Shown one piece after another: positions 1-5,819 of a stretch of 5,965 nucleotides of DNA. Location of the stretch: assembly GCA_024654105.1 (NCBI GenBank), contig JANLID010000106.1, positions 1-5,965 on the forward strand. Direction: 5' to 3'. The stretch is from Gallionella sp. (GTDB taxonomy: Bacteria > Pseudomonadota > Gammaproteobacteria > Burkholderiales > Gallionellaceae). Under the pieces are notes generated by a model, which did no database searches, was not told where the DNA came from, and was given only the letters and a program-made list of their open reading frames with translations. Position numbers and translations under genes: made by a program. Position 1 is the first letter of the stretch, and every line of letters begins with the position of its first letter.

Positions 1-25
1 TATATTACATTTACATAGCATGGTT

Positions 26-42
26 TGTAAATAGCATTTACA
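26..42. repeat. Perfect AT-rich palindrome TGTAAAT-N3-ATTTACA
   Basis: The arms TGTAAAT (26-32) and ATTTACA (36-42) are exact reverse complements around AGC. The nonamer CATTTACAT occurs at 8-16 and again at 35-43, so the motif is partly repeated. Such a site could be an operator for a gene left of the window or a decayed repeat. Nothing in the window shows which. The rest of positions 1-160 is AT-rich and shows no supportable gene. Confidence 0.4.
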
Positions 43-160
43 TCTGGTGCTTTGTATTTTTGGGTTTCAGTTTTTGTGATTTGTTAACTGCTTGTTACTG
101 CGTAATGTTGGTGCGTGTTTCAAACGCAATTAAAGACCCTAAAAGCAGAAACGCTTCCAC

Positions 161-189
161 TTGACACAGTAAGGAAATATCCTTACAGT
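161..189 (+). promoter_or_regulatory. Sigma-70-type promoter of the prlF-yhaV operon
   Basis: A perfect -35 hexamer TTGACA (161-166) is followed, after exactly 17 bases, by a TACAGT -10 box (184-189), which matches four of six consensus positions. Transcription would start near 196, about 25 bases before the antitoxin ATG at 220. This leaves a short leader holding the AAGGAG ribosome-binding site (208-213). The promoter lies inside a longer GTG-initiated reading frame (from 115), which argues against that upstream start. Confidence 0.7.
169..186. promoter_or_regulatory. Palindromic operator between -35 and -10 of the toxin-antitoxin promoter
   Basis: GTAAGGA (169-175) and TCCTTAC (180-186) form a perfect 7-bp inverted repeat around AATA. 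It fills the promoter spacer and touches the -10 box, so a bound dimer would block RNA polymerase. PrlF belongs to the AbrB/MazE swapped-hairpin class, and in E. coli the PrlF-YhaV complex represses its own promoter. That this palindrome is the autoregulatory site is inferred from its position and symmetry. Confidence 0.6.
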
Positions 190-219
190 AAAGTTATCAA
201 TCAGTTCAAGGAGTATTTC

Positions 220-537
220 ATGCCCCACATTCACGAAGTAGCGACTGTTACCTCAAAAGGCCAGATTACCCTGCCCAAACCTATCCGTCAGGCATTGGGA
301 ATTGGGGTCGGAGGCAAGGTGGCCTTCGATCTCCGCGGTTCTGATGTCGTTGTGTCCCGTGCCGACGAAGAGCATGAAGACCCTGCCATAGGCGCTTTTC
401 TGGCCTTGCTGGAAAACGACATCAAATCCGGCAAACACTTAAGCTCTATGCCGGACGATCTGGCGCAGGCGATGCTGGCCAATCTGCATCACAGCGTTGA
501 TCTCGATGAGGAGATCGTCGGCGAAGTTGCTCTGTAA
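220..537 (+). CDS. prlF: PrlF-type antitoxin, AbrB/MazE-like DNA-binding fold
   Basis: This is the antitoxin of a type II toxin-antitoxin pair. It should neutralise the YhaV ribonuclease by direct binding and repress the operon. The protein is 105 residues, close to E. coli PrlF (111). The N-terminal half (about 6-48) is a SpoVT/AbrB-like domain with the typical run TVTSKGQITLPKPIRQALGI, then a beta-rich stretch GGKVAFDLRG and VVVSRADEE. The C-terminal half carries the PrlF pattern EDPAIGAFLALLENDIKSG and ends in acidic VDLDEEIVGE, the part expected to contact the toxin. The ATG at 220 is chosen because AAGGAG (208-213) sits six bases upstream and because the promoter would lie inside the gene if the in-frame GTG at 115 were used. 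The stop TAA overlaps the toxin ATG by one base, indicating translational coupling. Confidence 0.9.
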   Translation: MPHIHEVATVTSKGQITLPKPIRQALGIGVGGKVAFDLRGSDVVVSRADEEHEDPAIGAFLALLENDIKSGKHLSSMPDDLAQAMLANLHHSVDLDEEIVGEVAL

Positions 538-1118
538 TGCAGCGCCACGGTTGGTCGTTGCTGTTTCACGGTTGCCTGATTGAGCAACTTCAGAAGCTGA
601 AGATAGCTTCAGACCGGGCTGAAGCGTCTGATCCTCTAAATTTTGCGGCCAACGTGCATGGCAATGATGTTGTCACAAATGATAGAACCCGCCATGCCCG
701 TTTCCCTCACCTCAATCCTCTCCCGCTTGCGGGAGAGGAGGCAAACGAATCGCTACGCGAGTTTAAAGTTAATGCCAACGTCAAGCTGTACCGCGCTTTG
801 AGTCATTTGATTTTTGAAATCGTGCCAAGTGACCCCGCCCGCGAGGAATATCGGCAGGGTAATACGATGGGGACGGCTTATCGCCATTGGCGTAGAGCCA
901 AAATCGGACGCAGATTCAGGCTGTTTTTCCGTTACGATTCGAAGGCGAAGGTGATTGTTTTTGCTTGGGTCAACGACGAACACACGTTGCGTTCTGCAGG
1001 CAGCAAATCTGATCCCTACGCGATATTTCAGAAAATGTTGGATAGAGGTAATCCACCAGATGACTGGCCTGCGCTGCTGGCAGCATGTCAAACGGATTGG
1101 AGCGACAATCCTTTGTAG
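537..1118 (+). CDS. yhaV: YhaV-family toxin (RelE superfamily ribonuclease) with an in-frame repeat insertion
   Basis: YhaV toxins cleave mRNA in the cytoplasm, linked to translation, and are held inactive by PrlF. The start overlaps the prlF stop (TAATG). Family features visible are the N-terminal HGWSLLFHGCLIEQ, and from about residue 110 the segment with RHWRRAKIGRRFRLFFRY, VIVFAWVNDEHTLR, the S-x-S-DPYAIFQKMLDRG stretch and NPPDDW, all closely matching the E. coli protein. The gene encodes 193 residues against about 154 in E. coli. The excess is one block, residues about 40-81, rich in Pro, Leu and Glu (HLNPLPLAGEEANESLREF), which is the translation of a palindromic repeat element (see 651-775). 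The frame is kept because the insertion is 126 bp, and the triplet Ala-Asn-Val occurs at both its edges. The insertion falls between the N-terminal helix region and the catalytic core. Whether the toxin is still active cannot be told from sequence. Confidence 0.88.
   Translation: MQRHGWSLLFHGCLIEQLQKLKIASDRAEASDPLNFAANVHGNDVVTNDRTRHARFPHLNPLPLAGEEANESLREFKVNANVKLYRALSHLIFEIVPSDPAREEYRQGNTMGTAYRHWRRAKIGRRFRLFFRYDSKAKVIVFAWVNDEHTLRSAGSKSDPYAIFQKMLDRGNPPDDWPALLAACQTDWSDNPL
651..775 (+). repeat. Palindromic repeat element, copy 1, inside yhaV
   Basis: The block contains three parts. First is an imperfect inverted repeat, AACGTGCATGGC (651-662) against GCCATGCCCGTT (691-702), with one mismatch. 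Second is a perfect 10-bp hairpin, CCTCTCCCGC (717-726) against GCGGGAGAGG (729-738), loop TT. Third is a conserved tail ACGAATCGCTACGCGAG (745-761) followed by GTTAATGC (768-775). All but the long hairpin stem recur in the same order at 1341-1544, which shows this is a mobile or dispersed element rather than toxin sequence. The octamer GCCAACGT occurs at 648-655 and 774-781, exactly 126 bp apart. It may be a target duplication, although its AACG part also belongs to the element's left arm, so the true edge is uncertain by a few bases. No transposase is encoded; it resembles a MITE or REP-type element. Confidence 0.85.
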
Positions 1119-1174
1119 CTGTGCTACGGGCAAACAGCCAGTCGCTTTCGCAAGATTTTGCAAGTGCTTGTGGT

Positions 1175-1256
1175 TATAATGGTCGGGATTTCGGCGTATG
1201 CCCTTGGGGACGCCAAATAAAATAATGGCTTGCAGCGATGCAGGCCATTTTTATTT
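1175..1256 (+). ncRNA. Possible short structured RNA ending at a strong terminator
   Basis: A perfect TATAAT (1175-1180) lies 57 bases after the yhaV stop, but no good -35 box sits 16-18 bases upstream. A transcript starting near 1187 would be about 70 nt long. It would fold into a first hairpin GGCGT (1193-1197)/ACGCC (1210-1214), with inner CCC/GGG pairing, followed by the terminator hairpin at 1225-1248. No reading frame explains this structure. It could equally be just the 3' end of the toxin-antitoxin transcript with a chance TATAAT. Confidence 0.25.
1215..1256. terminator. Rho-independent terminator, probably bidirectional
   Basis: ATGGCTTGCA (1225-1234) pairs with TGCAGGCCAT (1239-1248) over ten positions with one G-U wobble, closed by a GCGA tetraloop. 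An A-rich tract (1215-1225) precedes the stem and TTTTTATTT follows it, so it can terminate on either strand. It lies about 100 bases after the yhaV stop with no gene between, and is the natural end of the toxin-antitoxin transcript. Confidence 0.75.
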
Positions 1257-1340
1257 GCGGCTTGTCCCGATTTTGCCCCGGTTGTGTTCAGACGAAAATA
1301 ACTTAACATCCGGAAGGGCGTGTATCGGTTGTCTTTGCCT

Positions 1341-1544
1341 AACGGGCATGGCAGCAGTGCCGCCCCTGATAATGAACTCGCCATGCCCGTTCCTTCACCT
1401 CAATCCTCTGATGGAGCTGCTAGCCATTCGACTAGGCTGGAAAACTACTCCAGCCAAGTCGCTGGTTATCCCGCAAGCGGGGAGAGCGAAGCGAGGGGGG
1501 CGAAGCCAGGCGAACGAATCGCTACGCGAGTCTCACGTTAATGC
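1341..1544 (+). repeat. Palindromic repeat element, copy 2, intergenic and longer
   Basis: This is a second copy of the element found inside yhaV, in the same orientation. The left arm AACGGGCATGGC (1341-1352) and right arm GCCATGCCCGTT (1380-1391) are a perfect 12-bp inverted repeat with a 27-nt loop. TCACCTCAATCCTCT (1395-1409), a CCCGC-AA-GCGGG palindrome (1470-1481), AACGAATCGCTACGCGAG (1513-1530) and GTTAATGC (1537-1544) then follow in the same order as copy 1. Copy 2 is about 80 bp longer, mainly because of the 1421-1468 hairpin plus a GAGAGCGAAGCGAG-type purine stretch. The palindrome core reads AA here and TT in copy 1, as if that segment were inverted. Confidence 0.85.
1421..1468. 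repeat. Nested long hairpin within repeat copy 2
   Basis: GGCTGGA (1435-1441) pairs with TCCAGCC (1449-1455) around AAACTAC. The stem continues outward through CGACT (1429-1433)/AGTCG (1457-1461) and CCA (1424-1426)/TGG (1463-1465), then three more pairs including one wobble, with two small internal mismatches. The block is absent from copy 1, so it is probably a separate insertion or a lineage-specific module of the repeat. Confidence 0.7.
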
Positions 1545-1990
1545 AGTGACTTGACCTCATTGCGCGAGATGCATGTCATGTTTCAATCCCCTGAGTAGGC
1601 GCATTTTTTTCTCTCTAATTCCCTAAAGAAAACTCATTTTGTGTCGTTAGAGTACCTAACCTGATAAATCCGGATGTGAATAAATCAGGACGAACGTAAT
1701 GAACAACTTGGTGGCACAGATTTTCCCTGAAGAATCAAGTTGCAATTGTCCATATAGCTTATATGGCTGATGCTGATGGTGCTTGAGCACAGATGATACA
1801 GGGCAAGTTTGAAGAATATGTTCTGGATGGGGCAAAGCAAAAAAGCTGGCTGAGAATTCAAGCAGGACAGTGAGCTGGCTCAAGATTTGATCGGTAGCTG
1901 TTAGCCGGCAGCCAAAACTACAACACAGTTGGGACAAAACCAGCTTGATGACCGGAGAGCAGTATTAACGAAAGCGAACAGGAGTTGATT
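1545..1990. other. Gene-free leader region upstream of the first chemoreceptor
   Basis: No reading frame here has a convincing start, ribosome-binding site and family resemblance; a small frame from ATG 1699 ends after 23 codons. Structures seen are CAACTTG (1704-1710)/CAAGTTG (1736-1742), the perfect palindrome CCATATA-GCT-TATATGG (1750-1766) and GTGC-TTGA-GCAC (1779-1790). These could fold in the leader RNA or act as protein-binding sites. A possible sigma-28 promoter is listed separately. Decayed coding sequence cannot be excluded. Confidence 0.5.
1624..1650 (+). promoter_or_regulatory. Possible sigma-28 (FliA) promoter for the first chemoreceptor
   Basis: TAAA (1624-1627) is followed after exactly 15 bases by GTCGTTAG (1643-1650), which matches five of eight positions of the FliA -10 consensus GCCGATAA. 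Chemoreceptor genes are often FliA-dependent, so the context fits. The weak -10 match and the leader of about 330 bases before the ATG at 1991 keep this tentative. Confidence 0.35.
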
Positions 1991-3616
1991 ATGTTGAACA
2001 ACATGAAAATTAGTACCCGGCTGATATTTTTTATGACACTGTTACTGGTGTTAGCGATAGTGCTTGGCGTGGTGGGGATTGTGGGCATGAGCAAGGCAAA
2101 TGATGGGCTGCGCTCGGTGTATGAAGATCGCGCCGTCCCGCTGATGGATCTGGGGCTCGTTATCGATATGGTCAATCGTGTCCGCACCAATGCCGTAGTT
2201 GCCGCCAATGCCCTTGCGCCGGAGGTGGCCGGAAAAGCCAACGAAGACACCCTGTCGCTGGATGGCGAAATAGACAATCTATGGAAAAAATACACTGCCA
2301 CTTTTCTGACCCCGGAAGAAAAGCAACTGGCAGACAACTTCGGCCAGCAATGGAAGAGCTACCAGGCATCGCGCAATGTCACCCTGAAGCATGCGATGGA
2401 AGGTAACTTTGCCGCCGCCAAGGAAAACGCTATCAAGGATGCCGGCCCAAAATTTACCGCCGCGCGTGAGACCCTGTTCAGCCTGATCGAGCTGCAGGGT
2501 GCGGTGGCCAAGCAAGAGTATGAGTCGGCTGTGTCACGTTATGAAATGATTCGCAACATCGCTTTGGCGCTCATTTTGATTGGCGCGGCAGTGAGCGTGT
2601 TACTGGGGGTGCAGACTATTCGCGGCATCAACCGCTCGGTGGAAGAATTGCGCGGCGTGATGATAAAGATGTCGGCGGATGGCGATTTAAGCGCGCGCGC
2701 CAAAGTATATGGGCAGGATGAAATCGGCCAGGCGGCGACGGCGTTCAACGCGCTGATTGACGGTTTTGCCAATATCATCCGGCAAGTGCTGGGCAGTGCC
2801 GGCACGGTATCCAGCACAGCGGCGCAACTGTCCACCTCCTCATTGCAAATTGCACAAGGCTCGCAGGCGCAGAGCGAGGCAGCAGCCTCCACGGCGGCGG
2901 CAGTGGAACAGATCACCGTGAGCATCAACTCCGTGGCAGCCAATACCGAGGATGTGCGCAAGCTGTCCGAGCAAAGCCTGCAGCAAGCGAGGCAAGGTAA
3001 TGAGAGCGTTACGGTGATGATGGCAGAGATCGACGCCGTGCAGGAAGCTGTCAACCAGATCACCAGCTCAGTCAAAGAATTCGTCGATAGCACCCATACC
3101 ATTGCTGGCATGACGCAGCAGGTGAAGGAGATCGCCGACCAGACCAATCTGCTGGCGTTGAATGCGGCGATTGAAGCGGCGAGAGCCGGTGAGCAGGGAC
3201 GCGGTTTTGCGGTGGTGGCGGATGAAGTGCGCAAGCTGGCGGAAAAATCCGCGAAATCGGCCAACGAGATCGATCAGGTCACCAACTCCTTGAGCCAAAA
3301 AACCAATCAGGTTGAAGCCGCCGTAAAGGCTGGTCTGCATTCTTTGCAGGCGACACAGGAGCAGGTCGAGCGTGTCGCCGAGGTGTTGGCCGGAACGGGC
3401 GACGCAGTCACGAAATCCAGCCACGGCGTAAACGATATCGCGGCCTCGGTGAACGAGCAGAGCCTGGCGAGCACCGAAATTGCGCGCAACGTGGAAAAGA
3501 TCGCGCAAATGTCGGAAGAGAACCATGCTGCGGTGGAATCGAATACTCAGGAAATTGTGCGTCTGGAGCAACTGGCCAGGGAGTTGCAGAGTGCGGTGAG
3601 CCGGTTCAAGGTGTAG
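1991..3616 (+). CDS. Methyl-accepting chemotaxis protein with periplasmic four-helix-bundle-type sensor
   Basis: This is a chemoreceptor that passes a periplasmic signal to CheA/CheW. The ATG at 1991 is used because AGGAG (1980-1984) lies six bases upstream; a TTG two codons earlier touches that site. The product has 541 residues. TM1 is about residues 9-33 (RLIFFMTLLLVLAIVLGVVG). A helical periplasmic region of about 150 residues resembles the 4HB_MCP family and its ligand is unknown. TM2 is about 188-210 (IALALILIGAAVSVLLGVQT). A HAMP domain follows (about 211-265, with DGDLSARAKVYGQDEIGQAA); the proline usual in its first helix is serine here (INRSVEEL). The signalling hairpin turns at IADQTNLLALNAAIEAARAG, EQGRGFAVVADEVRKLAE (tip Glu about 401). 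About 138 residues lie on each side of the tip, suggesting the 40-heptad class. The end is AVSRFKV with no CheR/CheB-tethering pentapeptide such as NWETF. Confidence 0.93.
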   Translation: MLNNMKISTRLIFFMTLLLVLAIVLGVVGIVGMSKANDGLRSVYEDRAVPLMDLGLVIDMVNRVRTNAVVAANALAPEVAGKANEDTLSLDGEIDNLWKKYTATFLTPEEKQLADNFGQQWKSYQASRNVTLKHAMEGNFAAAKENAIKDAGPKFTAARETLFSLIELQGAVAKQEYESAVSRYEMIRNIALALILIGAAVSVLLGVQTIRGINRSVEELRGVMIKMSADGDLSARAKVYGQDEIGQAATAFNALIDGFANIIRQVLGSAGTVSSTAAQLSTSSLQIAQGSQAQSEAAASTAAAVEQITVSINSVAANTEDVRKLSEQSLQQARQGNESVTVMMAEIDAVQEAVNQITSSVKEFVDSTHTIAGMTQQVKEIADQTNLLALNAAIEAARAGEQGRGFAVVADEVRKLAEKSAKSANEIDQVTNSLSQKTNQVEAAVKAGLHSLQATQEQVERVAEVLAGTGDAVTKSSHGVNDIAASVNEQSLASTEIARNVEKIAQMSEENHAAVESNTQEIVRLEQLARELQSAVSRFKV

Positions 3617-3624
3617 ATGAAAAA

Positions 3625-3659
3625 TAGGGAGTAGGGAGTAGGGAGTAGGGAGTAGGGAG
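3625..3659. repeat. Five perfect 7-bp tandem repeats (TAGGGAG), potential G-quadruplex
   Basis: TAGGGAG is repeated five times without error, starting eight bases after the stop of the first chemoreceptor. The G strand has five GGG runs separated by four-base loops, fitting the G3-N1-7 quadruplex pattern. The complementary theme CCCACTACCCACT (3666-3678) follows, so the RNA could also fold back imperfectly. Unit number may vary between strains. An effect on the second receptor's expression is possible but unproven. Confidence 0.85.
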
Positions 3660-3680
3660 TGGTCTCCCACTACCCACTGA

Positions 3681-3693
3681 GGCGCAAAGCGCC
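3681..3693. repeat. Small GC-rich hairpin between the two chemoreceptor genes
   Basis: GGCGC (3681-3685) pairs with GCGCC (3689-3693) around AAA. There is no T-tract on either side, so it is not a standard terminator. With the tandem repeat it fills most of the 124-bp gap between the genes. No good promoter for the second receptor is visible there, so co-transcription with the first is possible. Confidence 0.4.
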
Positions 3694-3740
3694 GCCCCAC
3701 TTACCACTTGCCGCTTGGAATTTTCCGGAAAGAACAGATT

Positions 3741-5819
3741 ATGCAAAATAAAAATGCTTATGTTTCGCAAAAGGAAGTGCCGCTCCCGGCGAACGGTGTC
3801 ATTATCTCGAAAACCGACACCAAGGGCATCATCACCTATGCGAACGATGCGTTTGTGGCGATTTCGGGCTATTCGCGCGAAGAGCTGGTCGGCAAGAGCC
3901 ACAATATTGTGCGCCACCCCGATATGCCGCCCGCAGCTTTCAAGTGGCTGTGGGATACGCTGAAAGAGGAACGCCCGTGGCGCGGCATGGTCAAGAACCG
4001 CTGCAAGAATGGCGATCATTATTGGGTACGCGCTACCGTCGCGCCGATTATCGAAGGCGGCAAAGTTTCCGGCTATGTGTCGGTGCGCAAACCACCGACG
4101 CGCAATCAGATCGCCGAAGCGGAAGCGTTGTACCGGCAACTGAACCAATCCGGTGCGCAGATCACTTCGAAATATGAGCGGTTCAAGTTCAAAAACTGGC
4201 CGCTGAAGGTTAAATTGCAATTCATCATCCAGGCCACGCTCATCGTTGCCCTGGCTATCGCGCAAATTTTTGCTTCTGCGTATCTGCAGGGGGGACCGAA
4301 AAATCTGGCGGTTGAAAAGGGCGCCCAGCTTGCCAATGAAATTATCGACAGCGCGAACATGCTGATGGTGGTCGGGCAAATCAGCGAGGTAAGCAATCGC
4401 AAGCTGTTAATCAAAAAGGTCAGTTCGTTACCCGGCGTTAGATCTGTGCAGCTTGTCCGTGCCCAGCCGGTAGTGGGTCTGTACGGCCCCGGGCTGCCGG
4501 AAGAGCAGATCAAGGACGATGCGCAGCGGCAGGCGATCGAAAGCAAAAAACAGACAATCACTTTTACAACTGACAAGCATGGCGCGACGCTGTTGCGGAT
4601 GATAACGCCCTATCTGTCGAGCAAGGATTTTCACGGCACCGATTGCACCGGCTGTCATGCGGTGCCGGAAGGTATAGTACTTGGCGCTTCGGATGTGGTG
4701 ATCGACATGACATCGGATAACGCCAAGGTTAATCGCCTGGAGATGCAGATGCTGGGCGGGCAGATTGCGCTGCAAATTTTCCTGTTCTTTTTGATCGGCT
4801 ATTGTGCCGAAAAATATGTCCGTCGCCCGGTTCATGCCGTAAGCAATGAATTCAGGAATATCATGGAAGGCAATTTAGATACCGAACTGGATATTTACAC
4901 CCGGGATGAAATGGGGTCGTTATTGTGTGAAATTCAAACCATGCAATGCTACCTGCGTACCATGGTGGACGAAATCGTCACGCCGGTCGGGCAGATTCAG
5001 CAGCGCATCATGGGCATGGATGCCAGAGTGTCCAGCGTGGCGGATAATGCAGTGGATGAGCAGGATCATATCCAGCGGATTGCCAGCACCATGGAGGAAT
5101 TCAGCCAATCGATCGCCGAGGTGGCGGAGATGGCGGCGGATTCGCTCAATGACGCACGGGCGATGCAGCAAATTATTTTTGATAGCGCCGGCCGGATGGA
5201 AAATAACATCAGTCCGGCGATGAACAAGGTCGTGGACACTGTGCAATCTTCCAGCAATACCATTACCGATCTCAGTTTGGCTATTCAGAAGATCGGCGCG
5301 ATTGCGAACGCCATCAAGGATATTGCCGAACAAACCAATCTGCTGGCGTTGAACGCGGCGATTGAGGCGGCGCGCGCCGGGGAGCAAGGACGCGGCTTCG
5401 CGGTGGTGGCAGACGAGGTGCGCAAATTGGCGGAACGCACCGCCGCCAGCACCAAGGATATCACCCGCACCATCGGGGATATCAATGTAATTTCAGAAAA
5501 TGCCGTGGCATCCATGCGTGGTGCGGTAACCGATGTTGAAGCCGGTGTTGCCCTGATTCACGAGAACAGCGAAGGCCTGAAAATGATCAAGAATGCGATG
5601 GTCAAGGTGGATGAACGCATGGAGCATATTGCCAATGCATCCAAGGAGCAGTCCGTGGCAAGCGAGGGCGTGGCGAATAGCCTGGAGCACATCACTGGTC
5701 TGGTAGACAACAATGCGCATTCTGCCAAGGATGCCAAATTGGCAGCGGAAGAGTTGGCCAGATCGGCGGAAGAACTGAAGAAGGCGGGGTACCCGCTGAC
5801 CAAATGCGCGATGGGGTAA
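3741..5819 (+). CDS. Aer-like PAS chemoreceptor with periplasmic haem c domain (MCP)
   Basis: This is a predicted redox or oxygen chemoreceptor of 692 residues. ATG 3741 has GGAAAG eight bases upstream; the in-frame TTG at 3708 lacks a site. Residues 10-120 form an Aer-type PAS domain, shown by YVSQKEVPLP, ITYANDAFVAISGYSREELV, HNIVRHPDMP, KNRCKNGDHYWVRA and SGYVSVRK. In E. coli Aer this fold binds FAD and senses electron flow. TM1 is about 158-182. The periplasmic region (183-336) carries CTGCH at 302-306, a CxxCH motif for covalent haem c, in the context HGTDCTGCHAVPEGIVLGAS; Met207 and Met209 after TM1 are candidate sixth ligands. TM2 is about 339-356, HAMP about 357-412 (RRPV, TRDEMGSL), and the signalling hairpin has its tip at Glu548 (ARAGEQGRGF). 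Aer itself has almost no periplasmic part. The tail AGYPLTKCAMG is atypical, and a normal VSRFRV ending lies in frame beyond the stop. Confidence 0.93.
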   Translation: MQNKNAYVSQKEVPLPANGVIISKTDTKGIITYANDAFVAISGYSREELVGKSHNIVRHPDMPPAAFKWLWDTLKEERPWRGMVKNRCKNGDHYWVRATVAPIIEGGKVSGYVSVRKPPTRNQIAEAEALYRQLNQSGAQITSKYERFKFKNWPLKVKLQFIIQATLIVALAIAQIFASAYLQGGPKNLAVEKGAQLANEIIDSANMLMVVGQISEVSNRKLLIKKVSSLPGVRSVQLVRAQPVVGLYGPGLPEEQIKDDAQRQAIESKKQTITFTTDKHGATLLRMITPYLSSKDFHGTDCTGCHAVPEGIVLGASDVVIDMTSDNAKVNRLEMQMLGGQIALQIFLFFLIGYCAEKYVRRPVHAVSNEFRNIMEGNLDTELDIYTRDEMGSLLCEIQTMQCYLRTMVDEIVTPVGQIQQRIMGMDARVSSVADNAVDEQDHIQRIASTMEEFSQSIAEVAEMAADSLNDARAMQQIIFDSAGRMENNISPAMNKVVDTVQSSSNTITDLSLAIQKIGAIANAIKDIAEQTNLLALNAAIEAARAGEQGRGFAVVADEVRKLAERTAASTKDITRTIGDINVISENAVASMRGAVTDVEAGVALIHENSEGLKMIKNAMVKVDERMEHIANASKEQSVASEGVANSLEHITGLVDNNAHSAKDAKLAAEELARSAEELKKAGYPLTKCAMG

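Noticed and set aside
115..219. A longer antitoxin reading frame starting at GTG 115
   Set aside because: A good promoter, a palindromic operator and the ribosome-binding site all lie within it, and the PrlF family resemblance begins only at the ATG at 220.
1198..1554. A 118-codon forward reading frame across the intergenic region
   Set aside because: It runs through the terminator and repeat copy 2, has no ribosome-binding site, and its only recognisable residues are the translation of the repeat.
1561..1610. TGCGC/GCGCA pairing followed by seven T as a terminator
   Set aside because: The stem is only five pairs with a loop of more than 30 bases, too weak to claim.
1580..1611. GTTTCAATCCCCTGAG, similar to the start of some CRISPR repeats
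   Set aside because: It occurs once only, with no second unit or spacer-like periodicity and no cas gene.
1656..1937. A 93-codon reverse-strand reading frame upstream of the first receptor
   Set aside because: No family resemblance, no ribosome-binding site, and unusual residue composition; it looks like chance in non-coding DNA.
2539..3264. A 241-codon reverse-strand reading frame inside the first receptor gene
   Set aside because: It is the antisense shadow of a conserved GC-rich MCP coding sequence; all recognisable homology is on the forward strand.
3617..3627. An 11-bp match ATGAAAAATAG also found at 5921-5931
   Set aside because: It is short, A-rich and has no matching flanks; chance is enough to explain it.
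3606..4379. A 257-codon reverse-strand reading frame covering the tandem repeat and the PAS region
   Set aside because: It has a repetitive low-complexity end produced by the heptamer array and is otherwise antisense to the Aer-like PAS domain.
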